Shown in pieces: positions 21,153-31,783 of a stretch of DNA of 64,000 nt (its first letter is position 1; the number at the start of each line of letters is the position of its first letter). A program made the position numbers and the translations under genes. The stretch comes from Methanohalobium evestigatum Z-7303 (GTDB taxonomy: Archaea; Halobacteriota; Methanosarcinia; Methanosarcinales; Methanosarcinaceae). The stretch covers positions 1,381,423 through 1,445,422 of the forward strand of contig NC_014253.1 in NCBI RefSeq assembly GCF_000196655.1. The letters are read 5' to 3'. The notes beneath the pieces are model-generated. The model was not told the DNA's origin and did not search any database. It was given only the letters and a program-made list of their open reading frames with translations.

Positions 21153-22073
21153 TCACTCTTCTTTGAAATAGAAAACTTTAGAACTGTTATCATCAAAAAT
21201 TAATTTTATAATTATATAATTATCAACATCGGGAACCGTATCATCATACACAAAAGTAGTATCTTTAATATCTGATTCTTTTATTTTTACCTTTACAACG
21301 TGTGTGTTACCGCTATGTTTAACTTTCTCTGGCGAGCTATCTCCATTAATTTTTTTATTGCCTTTTCCTGTTATACTGATATCACTATAATTTCCTTGAC
21401 CCTCCACCTTAATACCGTTATCTTGGATTTTTAATTCTGTATTTTCCTTTGTAACATTAAATTCAAAAATTAAATCAATAGGAGAATTCCCTTCTCCTTC
21501 TCCTGTTTTATTTACCTCTACAGTTCCATCAACATATTCAACATAGTAGGCATCTTCCTTGCTATCTTCAGGCGGTTCAATTGGTTCTCCCGCAAAGCCT
21601 TCTGAAATATCTTCACCAAGCAATACACCGTTTTCAATCACGATATTTGATTTTGTATGAACGATTGTGGATTCCACATAATCATTTTGCTTAATATCCT
21701 CATTCCATTTACTTGAAGTTTTGATAGATATTACATCTCCCAACCGCCATGTGTTTTTATTGTAGATTGAACCAATACCATCAGAGGCGATTTCCTTCCT
21801 TGTACTGTTGTTAAGGCTTATGATAATCTTCATATCTTTTGTATCGACAACTTCGCCACCGCTGTGCCTGAGATTTATAACATCTGATTCAACATTCACC
21901 CAGCCGTCCACATCAACATGGGGTTTTTCGGTAATATCAAGATATGAAAATGCAAAGACGGACAGTACAGAAAAAGCAAGAACAACAATCGCTGTCATCA
22001 ATATTTCACCTACAACTTCGGTAACTGCATCCGAGTTTTCAAATAAAGGCTTTAGATTTTTTTGCATTTTCAT
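21153..22073 (-). CDS. Type IV pilin-like protein with Pilin_N-type helix
   Basis: Residues ~15-40 form the pilin N-terminal signature AVTEVVGEILMTAIVVLAFS, which is processed by a prepilin peptidase in archaea. The body is acidic with an ENTELKIQDNG region and a C-terminal beta-rich part ending IKLIFDDNSSKVFYFKEE. It is 306 residues long and follows the membrane platform gene by 12 bp. It is likely a structural or minor pilin subunit on the cell surface. Confidence 0.75.
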   Translation of the reverse strand: MKMQKNLKPLFENSDAVTEVVGEILMTAIVVLAFSVLSVFAFSYLDITEKPHVDVDGWVNVESDVINLRHSGGEVVDTKDMKIIISLNNSTRKEIASDGIGSIYNKNTWRLGDVISIKTSSKWNEDIKQNDYVESTIVHTKSNIVIENGVLLGEDISEGFAGEPIEPPEDSKEDAYYVEYVDGTVEVNKTGEGEGNSPIDLIFEFNVTKENTELKIQDNGIKVEGQGNYSDISITGKGNKKINGDSSPEKVKHSGNTHVVKVKIKESDIKDTTFVYDDTVPDVDNYIIIKLIFDDNSSKVFYFKEE

Positions 22074-22085
22074 ATCATTCTCCGA

Positions 22086-24044
22086 TTAAATTAATAGTGC
22101 AAATAATGCATAAGAGGAAACAATCATTATAATTGAGTGCTTTAGACCTGAATTGATACTTGCGTTTCCCATCTGACCTGCTACAAGCCCTGAACAAAAT
22201 CCCTGAATCATGGAAGCATGGAAGAAAAGCATCTCATATTCTTCAATATTTATACTATTAACCATCGTCATTCCTGCAACTGAATCACCCATTGTCGATG
22301 GCATGGAAGAAAGAAAATGCACAGTAAGGATATACACAATAAAAAGATACACAAAAAACGCCATATAGATAATAAAGACATAAACATACATTTCAGTAGA
22401 GCGCTGATTTTTCATCTGTTTCTGGACTTCAGCATCGTTTGCCGCAATGTTTAAAACACTTGTAACATCATTTGTGGATTCGCTTGCCTTTATAATAGTA
22501 GTCACTATTCTCCGGGTCAAATCCGTACGAACACGGTATTCAAATTTTTTCAATGCCTGTGTAAGGTTTGTTCCCCAGTTAATATCTTCCTTCATTTTAC
22601 CTATTTCTGTGTGTATAATACCCACTTTGGATTGAGCGGTCATTGATATAGCATCCATCAACATAATTCCCGCTTCATTAATACTTGCCAGTTTTTTGAA
22701 AAATTCAGGAATCTGTTCCTCTATCTGACTGATTCTTTTAGCCCTTAATTCATGGAACACGATAAAAGGTACAATCATAATCAGTACAGAATAAAAGATA
22801 TAATCATCAATATATGTAGCAAAGTCAATATTAAAAGTGGATAATTCAACCAGTTTTATATTAAAATCGAACTGATACCTACCAATTATGTTATTTAAAA
22901 AATAAAAAAGAGCAACAGGGATACTTAACACAAAAGCATATGAAGGTCTACCACGCATGAGATGTATCGGGTGTTTCAGACTATCTTTTATTTTTGTAAT
23001 CCGCTTTTGAAATTCGATTTTTTTTATAAGTTCTTCATCCAATTTGGAGAATTTAACATGTAAATCATCAAAAACATTAAGACTTTTTTCTGTAACATAA
23101 GTTTCGGGTAATTTTTGCTGGTCTGATGTTATAGTATCAAGCAGTATAAGAAATACCATTGTACCGAAAGGAACTGCAATATATATTAACAAATACATGA
23201 TGAGAATTGAAGTAGGGTTAAGGAGTCCAAGAACCACAAGTATTGTCATCAGAAAGAGGGGTGCTACGACAAAAACAGATACATAGGATTCAGCCAGTAT
23301 ACCAAGTGTTTCCAAAAATGTCTGCTGTTCGGTTTTTGCTACTGAACGGTATTGTTCGGTTTTATTTTTCAAATAAGCAGTTATATCCCCTCCACTAGAC
23401 AAAATCGAAATTAACCCATCTATAAGCTCTCTAAAATTCTGTGAGGGGGTTCTTAATTTTGCATTCTGAAGAGCGGTTATTATATCATGTCCGAAAAATT
23501 CCATATCTCTTACAATGTACCCAAATTCCTCAGCAGCTGTACCATATATATGTTTATGGTTACTAAGAGACTTGAAAATATCAAAAAGTGATAAACCACC
23601 TCCCCGGGTCATTGCATAAAGGTAAGTAGTTACATGGATTAATGACTGGTCTATGGATGTTTTACGAATATTTGCTTTTAATGATGGTATGGAAAGATAA
23701 ACAAAATAGGTTGTATAAAAGCCAATTAAAAAAATTAGAATGCCCTGTACACAAGCCATTAATTCTAAAGCATACGCTTCAATCCAATTTGGTAACAAAT
23801 CTTTAAATACAAATAACGCTCCTGTATCTGAAAAAACTACAAGACTTGCATAAAATCCTATAGAACCGATTACCAAACCAGTTATGAGCGAATAAAAATA
23901 TGCAAGTGATACATACTGCACAACTGGAACAGGTATAACAGCTTTGCGCAACTGGTGCTTAATGTCAATATACTTATTGTTATTGACTTTTTTATCAACC
24001 AGATTACCAAATATTCTGTAGGCTGTTACCTCTACAATATTCAT
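22086..24044 (-). CDS. Type II/IV secretion system F-family membrane protein (TadC/ArlJ-like)
   Basis: This is the polytopic platform protein of an archaeal type IV pilus or archaellum-like machine. Two T2SSF-type modules are seen: an N-terminal half with segments near residues 50-130 and 245-300, and a second beginning near 370 with long helices at the C-terminus (VYVFIIYMAFFVYLFIVYIL). At 652 residues it matches duplicated archaeal forms. The start codon overlaps the stop of the ATPase gene by 4 bp, so the two are translationally coupled. Confidence 0.88.
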   Translation of the reverse strand: MNIVEVTAYRIFGNLVDKKVNNNKYIDIKHQLRKAVIPVPVVQYVSLAYFYSLITGLVIGSIGFYASLVVFSDTGALFVFKDLLPNWIEAYALELMACVQGILIFLIGFYTTYFVYLSIPSLKANIRKTSIDQSLIHVTTYLYAMTRGGGLSLFDIFKSLSNHKHIYGTAAEEFGYIVRDMEFFGHDIITALQNAKLRTPSQNFRELIDGLISILSSGGDITAYLKNKTEQYRSVAKTEQQTFLETLGILAESYVSVFVVAPLFLMTILVVLGLLNPTSILIMYLLIYIAVPFGTMVFLILLDTITSDQQKLPETYVTEKSLNVFDDLHVKFSKLDEELIKKIEFQKRITKIKDSLKHPIHLMRGRPSYAFVLSIPVALFYFLNNIIGRYQFDFNIKLVELSTFNIDFATYIDDYIFYSVLIMIVPFIVFHELRAKRISQIEEQIPEFFKKLASINEAGIMLMDAISMTAQSKVGIIHTEIGKMKEDINWGTNLTQALKKFEYRVRTDLTRRIVTTIIKASESTNDVTSVLNIAANDAEVQKQMKNQRSTEMYVYVFIIYMAFFVYLFIVYILTVHFLSSMPSTMGDSVAGMTMVNSINIEEYEMLFFHASMIQGFCSGLVAGQMGNASINSGLKHSIIMIVSSYALFALLI

Positions 24045-25663
24045 TTTATATCACTATCTATGTTTTTGGATATTACCCATTCCAGATTATTATTTTCAAT
24101 GCTCTCCATGACAACATCTGGATTTGTTGAATAGGCATGAACAACAAGAGACACGCTGATATAATCTCTCATGTTGTTAACACGCATGTAATCAAGTATC
24201 TTTTTCCTGTTTTCGATTTCATTATACAGGTCGTCTTTACTCCATCCTCTAACCTGCATGATATGGTTAAGAGCCTGAGAATTCATTGTACTGTAGAAAT
24301 TATCGTTTACAGGGTCCCATCGGTACAGTTCATTAATCCGGATTTCTCCTGTCTTGGGGTCAATACCGGTGAATTCAACTATACTCTGGGTTCTTCTTAC
24401 TCTGTTTTCATTAACATAGGTCTGTTTCTGGATTGAAAGGATATCAATTGACCTCAGCATAACACGTGGTACGTTTATTGGGTCATTTTCCAGCCGGTTC
24501 ACCACTGTCTGTGCATCACCAGCATGCATGGTAGAATAGGTGGTATGACCTGTTGACATCGCCTGAAACAGTGTAAGTGCTTCCTTACCCCGAACTTCGC
24601 CCACAAGAATATATTCTGGTCTTTGTCTCATGGCAGCCTTTAAAAGGTCATACATCGATATTTCAGAAGTACCATCTTCAGTAAATGATTTCCTTGTAAC
24701 CCCTGCAATCCAGTTATCATGATGTAGCGTTAACTCACGGGTATCTTCTATAGATATTATTTTGGTAAGCGGTGGTATGAATAATGATACTGCATTAAGC
24801 ATCGAAGTTTTACCAGAAGCAGTACCTCCTGCAAATATGGCATTTTTTCCATTTTCAATTACCATCCAGAAATACGCCATAATTTCCAGGCTGGAGGTGT
24901 TAAACCTTATAAGGTCTATAGGAGTAAGTGGATTACTTCTAAATCTTCGTATACTGAATGAACTTCCTCGTGTTGTAACTTCTTTACCAAGAGTCGCCTG
25001 AAGTCTGGAACCATCACTCATTGTGGCATCGACAAGCGGTTCCCCGATAGATATCTGCTTCCCGCTTTTCTGACAGAGTTTGATAACAAGAGAATTTAAC
25101 TGCTCTTCACTAAAGGATATATTTGTCATTATGTTGTGATATTTTATATGATAAAGATAAACAGGTACGTCAATACCATCGCATGATATATCTTCTATGT
25201 AAGGGTCAAGCATTAGGGGATGAATACTTTCATATCCGAGAAAATTTCTCCTTAAAAAGTAGGTTATTTTGTATATAGATGTTATATCTATTGTTTTATG
25301 GTAACGATAAAGAAGGGAAAGTGCTTTGTCTATAAGGATGTTTTCTTTATCCTTATCTAAATCAGTATTTTCAAGTACAAGAATATCCTGCAAATCATCA
25401 TATACTTTCTCCAGCAGGTATTTCTCATATTCATAAAGCGATGGTTCTACAACATTGTAGTATTTCATCCAGCGGTCTTTAATAATACTGACAAACACAT
25501 AGGGCTGGTCTATCCAGTATCTTTCAATTTCAGTATAATCCTCAGAAACTTCATAATCGACCAGATGACCATGTATTTCAGGGTCGTAATCTGGTAAAAC
25601 AAATTGTTTCTTTTGCCCGGATTTTAATTTAGAGACCAGAGTTTGTATAGGGTTCTCCATCAC
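24041..25663 (-). CDS. Type II/IV secretion system ATPase (GspE/PilT/ArlI family)
   Basis: This 540-residue hexameric ATPase powers pilus assembly. The Walker A motif is GGTASGKTSM near residue 280, Walker B is ILVGEVRGKEA, and STMHAGDAQT is the His box. The N-terminal half has HPLMLDPYIEDISCDG, typical of the family. It is the first gene of the operon ATPase, platform protein, two pilins. The absence of arl accessory genes (arlCDEFGH) argues for a pilus-like system rather than an archaellum. Confidence 0.92.
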   Translation of the reverse strand: MMENPIQTLVSKLKSGQKKQFVLPDYDPEIHGHLVDYEVSEDYTEIERYWIDQPYVFVSIIKDRWMKYYNVVEPSLYEYEKYLLEKVYDDLQDILVLENTDLDKDKENILIDKALSLLYRYHKTIDITSIYKITYFLRRNFLGYESIHPLMLDPYIEDISCDGIDVPVYLYHIKYHNIMTNISFSEEQLNSLVIKLCQKSGKQISIGEPLVDATMSDGSRLQATLGKEVTTRGSSFSIRRFRSNPLTPIDLIRFNTSSLEIMAYFWMVIENGKNAIFAGGTASGKTSMLNAVSLFIPPLTKIISIEDTRELTLHHDNWIAGVTRKSFTEDGTSEISMYDLLKAAMRQRPEYILVGEVRGKEALTLFQAMSTGHTTYSTMHAGDAQTVVNRLENDPINVPRVMLRSIDILSIQKQTYVNENRVRRTQSIVEFTGIDPKTGEIRINELYRWDPVNDNFYSTMNSQALNHIMQVRGWSKDDLYNEIENRKKILDYMRVNNMRDYISVSLVVHAYSTNPDVVMESIENNNLEWVISKNIDSDIK

Positions 25664-25752
25664 TGCTACCTTCAGGATATAATTATATTTAGGACTGTAT
25701 TAAATATACCTATTTACTTAAATAAAATATTTATGGATTAAAAGAAAAAGGA

Positions 25753-26649
25753 TTAATCTGAAAGATTTAAATCATAATAGTATTTGCACCGTTTTTCAAC
25801 ATCGTTCCAGACAGGTAGATTTGTCTGGCAACCAGCTTTTTCTACTATAAATGATGCCACTGTTGAACCTATTTTTCCACATTCATTAAGCGGATATCTC
25901 TGGATATATCCAAGTAAAAATCCTGCACGATACCCATCACCGGCACCTGTTGGGTCTACTGCATTAACAGGGATCGCAGGAATCCAGTAATCAATATCAT
26001 CTGTATAGATTCTACTACCTTCCTCATCGTAGGTCACTACAACAACATCAAGCATATCTTTAAGTTTATCAAAAGGCTGGTTTATCATGTCACATACCCT
26101 TTTGATTTCATGTTTGTTTGCAAACATAATATTGGTATTGTAAAGGATTGTCTCAAGAAGTTCAGAGGTATAGGTTACCAAATCCTGACCAGGATCAAAG
26201 GATACAAATCCAGCCTTTTGAGCCACTTTAGAATTGAATACTGGTTCAGATGTAGCAAGATGAACAAAATCAAGTGATGGGGGATCTGTTTTTTTTAAAC
26301 GTGCTGATGGTCCCCAATGAAAATAAGTACACTGGTTATGATTCTTATCAGTAAATACAAATGCTTTTGTACTTTTTTCATCTTCCATTCTGTAAAGGTG
26401 GGATAAATCCACACCTGTTGATGTCAGGTAATCTTCATATCCACTGCTTTTAAAGTCATTACCAACTCCAGATATTAACTGACATTTTCCACCAAGTGTT
26501 GCAATTGTAGCTGCAATATTTGCAGCACCTCCCCCATAGGATATTTCATAATCAAGTATAGGAAAGGACTCATTTGGTCCTGCTATTTTTTCTACATTAA
26601 ATAGGTGATCAAGAGCTGTATGACCCACGATTGATATTGTATTATCCAT
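25753..26649 (-). CDS. PfkB/ribokinase-family carbohydrate or nucleoside kinase
   Basis: This is a 298-residue PfkB-family sugar kinase. It shows SYGGGAANIAATIATLGG near residue 36 and the C-terminal signature AVDPTGAGDGYRAGFLLGY, where the GAGD aspartate is the catalytic base. The phosphoryl acceptor cannot be told from the sequence; archaeal relatives include ribokinase-like and nucleoside kinases. It is separated from the pilus operon by a 90-bp gap and follows the DUF555 gene by about 20 bp. Confidence 0.9.
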   Translation of the reverse strand: MDNTISIVGHTALDHLFNVEKIAGPNESFPILDYEISYGGGAANIAATIATLGGKCQLISGVGNDFKSSGYEDYLTSTGVDLSHLYRMEDEKSTKAFVFTDKNHNQCTYFHWGPSARLKKTDPPSLDFVHLATSEPVFNSKVAQKAGFVSFDPGQDLVTYTSELLETILYNTNIMFANKHEIKRVCDMINQPFDKLKDMLDVVVVTYDEEGSRIYTDDIDYWIPAIPVNAVDPTGAGDGYRAGFLLGYIQRYPLNECGKIGSTVASFIVEKAGCQTNLPVWNDVEKRCKYYYDLNLSD

Positions 26650-26669
26650 CAGGTCAAATCCCCTTGAAT

Positions 26670-27011
26670 TTATTCAAATTCTTCTACCTCGATAACCTTC
26701 AAAGGAACATCACGCAATGTACGACCAATTACAGACTTGGCAATTCTTGATGCATGCTCTTCACTTTCAGCATCAAACACTTTCATATCAAGAATGAGAC
26801 CAACGATTGCAGTGTCAGCAGCTAAAAAAACGCTGCTGAAAGATTCTTCACATGCAGGGCACGACGTAGTGCCTACATCAACCTCTACAAAATCCAGTTT
26901 TGGATTTAATCGTTTCCCTGCTTCAGATATTGCTACACCGATTGCATCATCGGCTGTTTTTACATCTCTCACCAACCAAGCGGCTTCAAGTGTTACATGA
27001 TAATTTGGCAT
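26670..27011 (-). CDS. DUF555 (UPF0212) family protein
   Basis: This 113-residue protein begins [19 protein letters not shown] and carries a CPAC motif near residue 51, both typical of UPF0212 (DUF555), found in methanogens and other euryarchaea. Its function is unknown. The cysteine pair might bind metal. It is transcribed with the downstream PfkB kinase gene. Confidence 0.88.
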   Translation of the reverse strand: MPNYHVTLEAAWLVRDVKTADDAIGVAISEAGKRLNPKLDFVEVDVGTTSCPACEESFSSVFLAADTAIVGLILDMKVFDAESEEHASRIAKSVIGRTLRDVPLKVIEVEEFE

Positions 27012-27140
27012 TCTTCTTCTCCTCTCCCTACATCTCGTTTGTGTATTATAGTCCTGTTGATTTTATAGTTCAAATTTCCTATTAACTGGTCGGTTTATTA
27101 AATTTTTGATAACTATTATAATTACCGGCTTTTTAGTGAT

Positions 27141-27422
27141 TTAGATGGTAAACAGTTTTTCATCATCGACTATGAACACACCAAGTTTTGCACCAGCATC
27201 AAGCCATGCATGTCCATAGCTAAAACACGCCAGTGCATTAACAGGGTCATTCATTTTGAGAAAATGCATACCGTCCTCATAGTATGCTTTTGCCATCGTA
27301 TAAAAATCACTGGCAGCTGTATACATATGTGAGTTTTCAATCGGGATGAATTCTGCTTTTTCGAGTGCTTTTTCGAGTAGTCTTTGATATCTATCTACTT
27401 TTTCATTCAAATCAGCTGCCAA
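27141..27422 (-). CDS. DUF357 family helical protein
   Basis: A 93-residue, all-helical protein with the DUF357 pattern: an N-terminal helix RYQRLLEKALEKA followed by SDFYTMAKAYYEDGMHFLK and ALACFSYGHAWLDAGAKLG. The function is unknown. It lies 19 bp after the HerA-like ATPase gene on the same strand, so the two are probably co-transcribed. Confidence 0.88.
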   Translation of the reverse strand: MAADLNEKVDRYQRLLEKALEKAEFIPIENSHMYTAASDFYTMAKAYYEDGMHFLKMNDPVNALACFSYGHAWLDAGAKLGVFIVDDEKLFTI

Positions 27423-27441
27423 ACATAACCTCCATCATAAA

Positions 27442-29097
27442 TCATTTGTTTGCACCAAAGATTTTCTTGAACAATCCTCCTTTATCCTCTGAATTTTGTT
27501 CTGATGCTTCAGATTGTTTCGGTGCGGATGTGCTACCGGTATCTGCTGATGGTTGCGAAGGTTCAGGAGGGGTTTTCTTCGGAGGAGGACTTTGTTTTTG
27601 TTTGGTTTCCTTTGACTTTTGTTTCTTTTGTTTTCCTTTTAAAACATTAACAGATTTACCACCATGCTGTGATTTTCGAACCCTTATATCCACAAGTACA
27701 GGTTTTTCTATGTCAGTGCTGACAAGCATGGAAACACCCTGTGGGAGTCGTATCAATTCATCCTCAACATAGGAATTAACACCTTCAAGACCTTTACTTA
27801 TGGATTTGAGGTCATTGGGATTTGTCACTTTCATGATAATCTGTGTTCCACACTGGGATAATACGTTTTTATCCACACGTGCAGGTCTCTGAGATATAAC
27901 CATCATACCAAGACCGAATTTACGCCCTTCAGAAGCTATATTTCTGAGTACTTCAGAACTTGGAGATTTGCTAAATCCTTTTTCAGGGGCAAAGTTGTGT
28001 GCTTCTTCTATAACCAGCATACCGGGTGGTACATTGTCCATTTTTCTTGCTTCAAACAAGGAACTGCATACTTCAGCAACAATCATGCGCTGAAGGTCTG
28101 GAGATACACCTTTTAAATCAATAACTGATGCTTTCCCCTTTTGAAGAAGGTCTTCGATTGGTGTAGGGGTGGTTGAAAGGATTTCAGAATCACGTACACT
28201 TTCAAGCAGATTTATAACGTTCCACTTTGCCTTGCTTTTATCATTGCCAACTTCAAAAATAATATCATCAATGGTATAAGTATCCATCTCTGACCTGAGT
28301 TTCTGTACGGCTTCATAAAGGATACCGACATGTGTACTGGTATAACTCTCTGGAAAGATAGATGTCAATTCTTTTACTGTAAGGTTGTTCCCGTTCAACC
28401 TGAACGCTTCATCAGCCACCGGATTTATTGCTTTGTTTGCTGGTGTATAGATAGTTATATCGGAACCGTACCCTTTTGGAGAAATATTATATTTGTCGAG
28501 GTCTCCTTGTTTTTCAGACCCTGGGTCTTTGAGTGATGCATATTCACTATGTGGGTCTATTATAAGTAGCGGAACATTGTTATCCAGTAGTTCTTCCAGA
28601 ACTACACCTGCAGTATAGGACTTACCACTACCGGTTTTTGCAAGTATACTGCAGTGCCGCTGGACAAGACTGTTGACACTTAAATTTACAGGGATGTCAG
28701 TCCCTTCCAGCAACCCGATATTCATATCCTTTTTTCCGGATAGTCCAAGGACACTGTTTATTAAATCATCATCAGCCTTGTATATCGGGTCACCCGGACT
28801 GAAAGGTATTGTAGGTGCGCGGAGCAGTCCGGAACTGTCCCTGTTGCCTATAACAGTTGCTTCAGCTACGATATTATCTCCGCTTTTGTCTTTCCTTAAA
28901 CCGTTTTTCGCCTCTTTGAGTGTATATTTTTCGCTGTATCGTTTTATCAATATTACCTGTGCAAGAATCCAGCCATCGGATTCATGCCAAGCTTTTACAT
29001 ACTCTCCTCTGTGAACAGGAGTACTTTCTGATACCAGGAACTTGAATTCAAGTGTCCCGGTTTCTCCAAATATAACACCTACTGAACCACGTGACAT
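27442..29097 (-). CDS. HerA-like ATPase (DUF87/HAS-barrel) with low-complexity tail
   Basis: This 551-residue protein has an N-terminal HAS-barrel, Walker A LAKTGSGKSYT near residue 152, Walker B MLVIEEAHNFAP near residue 355, and the SQRPARVDKNVLSQC segment typical of HerA/FtsK-type hexameric ATPases. HerA proteins with NurA nuclease act in DNA end resection; no NurA gene is next to this one, so this may be a HerA paralogue with another partner. The last ~80 residues form a Lys/Gln/Pro-rich tail (QKQSPPPKKTPPEPSQP) unlike the core and probably disordered. Confidence 0.9.
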   Translation of the reverse strand: MSRGSVGVIFGETGTLEFKFLVSESTPVHRGEYVKAWHESDGWILAQVILIKRYSEKYTLKEAKNGLRKDKSGDNIVAEATVIGNRDSSGLLRAPTIPFSPGDPIYKADDDLINSVLGLSGKKDMNIGLLEGTDIPVNLSVNSLVQRHCSILAKTGSGKSYTAGVVLEELLDNNVPLLIIDPHSEYASLKDPGSEKQGDLDKYNISPKGYGSDITIYTPANKAINPVADEAFRLNGNNLTVKELTSIFPESYTSTHVGILYEAVQKLRSEMDTYTIDDIIFEVGNDKSKAKWNVINLLESVRDSEILSTTPTPIEDLLQKGKASVIDLKGVSPDLQRMIVAEVCSSLFEARKMDNVPPGMLVIEEAHNFAPEKGFSKSPSSEVLRNIASEGRKFGLGMMVISQRPARVDKNVLSQCGTQIIMKVTNPNDLKSISKGLEGVNSYVEDELIRLPQGVSMLVSTDIEKPVLVDIRVRKSQHGGKSVNVLKGKQKKQKSKETKQKQSPPPKKTPPEPSQPSADTGSTSAPKQSEASEQNSEDKGGLFKKIFGANK

Positions 29098-29164
29098 GTT
29101 TGCTCTCTTTAGAATAATATTTTTGTAGGTTTATATTAATTAAGTGTTATATAGTTTTTCAGGT

Positions 29165-29956
29165 TCAATCCAGAATTTGTTCAGGACCATCTGCCAGTTT
29201 AACCAGTGCTTCTGCCTCTATAAAATGCAATGGACCAGGGATTGCAAGTATATGTAGCGGTGAACCAAATTCAAAATCAATTAATGAACTGATATAATCC
29301 GCTTTTATTACAGGATTATAAGACCCTGCTCTTGCTACACCTACAGCAATTTTATCATTTATAAAATTCTCTCTGCGTTTTTTATCTATCCCCTGTAATA
29401 TTTCAAGTCCTTTATTAATAGACATGTAGCCCTTATCCATATCTATATCCAGATAAACAAGTGTATGTAAACCCTGCTCAAAATTTGATTTTATCGTGTC
29501 ATAGGGTACTTCAGAAACAATTGTTTTACCTCTGCCTGTGGTATAAGGGAAAGGAATTGTTGTGGATTTACTGAAACGATAATTCTGTAGTCCTGTAAGT
29601 CCACATACAGCAGAGGCAATTGAAGCTCCATGTATTACAGATGTTTTGATACCTTTATCAATTGCACGGATTCTCAGGTCTACATGGGTTGTGGCGACCA
29701 TAGAATCGCCACCGGTAAGAAATACTATATTCTTCTCTTTTGCCTCATCAATCCAGTCTGGATGTTGTTCCACATCTTCCCTTTTGAGAACATGTATTTT
29801 TTTCCCGTAGAATTGTTCCATTTTTTTTATATCCGTTCCAAAAAGGTGTGATGTATAAAACTCAAGATACACTTTATCTGCGTTTTTAATGGTTTCCAAC
29901 CCTTTTACAGATATATCTTTTTCATCATAGAGTCCAAGTCCTATAAAATTAAGCAT
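29165..29956 (-). CDS. dphB: Diphthine synthase
   Basis: DphB methylates the modified histidine of elongation factor 2 with S-adenosylmethionine on the way to diphthamide. The sequence begins MLNFIGLGLYDEKDISVKGL and shows FLTGGDSMVATTH, VIHGASIASAVCGLTGLQNY and the PGPLHFIEAEAL segment, all typical of the family. It is 263 residues, the expected length. It is transcribed away from the thermosome gene on the opposite strand. Confidence 0.95.
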   Translation of the reverse strand: MLNFIGLGLYDEKDISVKGLETIKNADKVYLEFYTSHLFGTDIKKMEQFYGKKIHVLKREDVEQHPDWIDEAKEKNIVFLTGGDSMVATTHVDLRIRAIDKGIKTSVIHGASIASAVCGLTGLQNYRFSKSTTIPFPYTTGRGKTIVSEVPYDTIKSNFEQGLHTLVYLDIDMDKGYMSINKGLEILQGIDKKRRENFINDKIAVGVARAGSYNPVIKADYISSLIDFEFGSPLHILAIPGPLHFIEAEALVKLADGPEQILD

Positions 29957-30056
29957 GTATAGTTGTTTTGATAATTTATAAATTAAAGTTTTTTGTGTTT
30001 ACCTCTTGGTTGTATCATATTATTTCACAATATTTTTATAGAACCCATAACAGTAG

Positions 30057-30065
30057 TTTTTATAC
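30057..30065 (+). promoter_or_regulatory. Candidate TATA box for thermosome gene
   Basis: TTTTTATAC lies about 60 bp before the thermosome ATG, the spacing expected for a short leader. A strong ribosome site AGGAGG sits at 30111-30116. This is a motif-only assignment. Confidence 0.35.
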
Positions 30066-30125
30066 ATAGATTTATATTGTAGATTATATAATCGTTATTA
30101 AATTTATCACAGGAGGATTAAATCA

Positions 30126-31772
30126 ATGGCAGGACAACAATATGGTCAACCGATGTACTTGGACCCCAACAAACAAAGAACATCGGGTAGAGACGCTTTA
30201 TCAATGAATATTAATGCTGCAAAGGCTGTTGCCAATGTAGTACGGTCAACACTTGGTCCTAAAGGAATGGACAAAATGCTTGTAAACGATGTAGGAGATA
30301 TAATTCTTACAAATGATGGTGCTACCATACTTGATGAAATGGATATTGAACATCCTACTGCAAAACTAATTGTAGAAGTTGCAAGCACACAGGATGATAT
30401 TGCAGGTGATGGAACTACAAGTGCTGTTGTAATGACCGGTGAACTAATGGATAAAGCAGAAGAACTGGTTCACAAAGGTGTCCATCCAACAATTATTGCA
30501 AAAGGATACAGGATGGCAGCAAATAAAGCACAGGAAATCCTTGAAAACTTTGCAATAGACGTGGATAAAGGGGATAGAAAAATACTGGAAAAAATCGCCA
30601 AGACCTCTATAACAGGAAAAGCATCTGAATCCTATGGTGACTACCTTCCAAAAATCTGTGTTGATGCTGTCACAGCAATCGAAGACAATGGTGAAGTAAA
30701 TATTGAAGATAAAATACTAATCAATCAGGAAGTTGGTGGAAAAGCCAGTGATACAGAGCTTATCAGGGGTATTGCACTGAATAAGGGCAAACTACATCCA
30801 AGTATGCCAAAAACGATACAGGATGCAAAAATTACTCTTGTGGATGCACCTATTGAAGTCGAGAAGACTCAAATTGATTCAAAAGTAGAAATTAATTCAC
30901 CTGATGAAATGTCAGCATATACTGAAAGAGAAGAAGCTCAGCTCAAGAAGATGGCAGAATCTGTCATAGCAAGTGGAGCAAATGTATTGTTCTGTTCCAA
31001 GGGTCTTGACGACAGAGCAGTACACTACCTTCAGAATAAAGGAATCTATGCTGCACGCCGAGTAGGTAATTCAGAGATGAAAAGTCTATCTCAGGCGACA
31101 GGTGCCCGTATTGTGCAGGACGTAAATGAACTGGAAGCTACTGATTTGGGTACTGCAGGTATGCTGGAACAAGTAGGCGAATTCGATGATGCAAAGACCT
31201 ACATCAAAGATTGTCCGTACAAAACAGTGACAATTACTATTCACGGCGGTACAGAACACGTTACTGATAATATTGAACGTGCCATTGATGATGCATTCAA
31301 GGTTGTAAAATCAGTTGTAGAAGATGGAAAAATAGTACCCGGTGGAGGTTCTTCCGAAATCGAGGTTGCTCTTGGATTACGTGATTATGCTGTATCTATA
31401 GGAGGACGTCAGCAACTTGCAATTTCTGCCTTTGCAGATGCTGTAGAAGCAATCCCCAAATCCCTTGCAACCAATGCAGGTTATGATTCAATAGATTCCC
31501 TTCTGGAACTTCGCACAAAACACAGCAGTATTAAAAACGCCGGATTTAACCTGAATACAGGTGAAGTCATTGACATGTATGAAAACAATATTGTAGACCC
31601 GCTCAGAGTTAAAACACAGGCCATCAAGTCTGCATCAGAAGCATCAGTAATGGTTCTTCGCATAGATGATGTACTGCGGTCACAGAAAGAATCCTCTCCA
31701 GAAGTTAAACCTGAACACAATGTAAACACATACGAAGGGATGACACCTCCCCAGATGCCCGGTCGCAGGTGA
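30126..31772 (+). CDS. thsA: Thermosome subunit (group II chaperonin)
   Basis: This ATP-driven chaperonin forms the double-ring thermosome. Diagnostic features are [11 protein letters not shown] near residue 49, [17 protein letters not shown] near residue 93, and [19 protein letters not shown] in the C-terminal equatorial domain. The C-terminus ends [10 protein letters not shown] and lacks a long Gly-Met tail. The length (548) is normal. Paralogues are common in Methanosarcinaceae, so the subunit letter is not certain. Confidence 0.96.
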   Translation: MAGQQYGQPMYLDPNKQRTSGRDALSMNINAAKAVANVVRSTLGPKGMDKMLVNDVGDIILTNDGATILDEMDIEHPTAKLIVEVASTQDDIAGDGTTSAVVMTGELMDKAEELVHKGVHPTIIAKGYRMAANKAQEILENFAIDVDKGDRKILEKIAKTSITGKASESYGDYLPKICVDAVTAIEDNGEVNIEDKILINQEVGGKASDTELIRGIALNKGKLHPSMPKTIQDAKITLVDAPIEVEKTQIDSKVEINSPDEMSAYTEREEAQLKKMAESVIASGANVLFCSKGLDDRAVHYLQNKGIYAARRVGNSEMKSLSQATGARIVQDVNELEATDLGTAGMLEQVGEFDDAKTYIKDCPYKTVTITIHGGTEHVTDNIERAIDDAFKVVKSVVEDGKIVPGGGSSEIEVALGLRDYAVSIGGRQQLAISAFADAVEAIPKSLATNAGYDSIDSLLELRTKHSSIKNAGFNLNTGEVIDMYENNIVDPLRVKTQAIKSASEASVMVLRIDDVLRSQKESSPEVKPEHNVNTYEGMTPPQMPGRR

Positions 31773-31783
31773 TTTTTAAGAAC

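Noticed and set aside
24041-25663. Archaellum (arl) operon
   Set aside because: The ATPase and platform genes fit, but arlCDEFGH and typical archaellins are absent, so a type IV pilus-like system is the better call.
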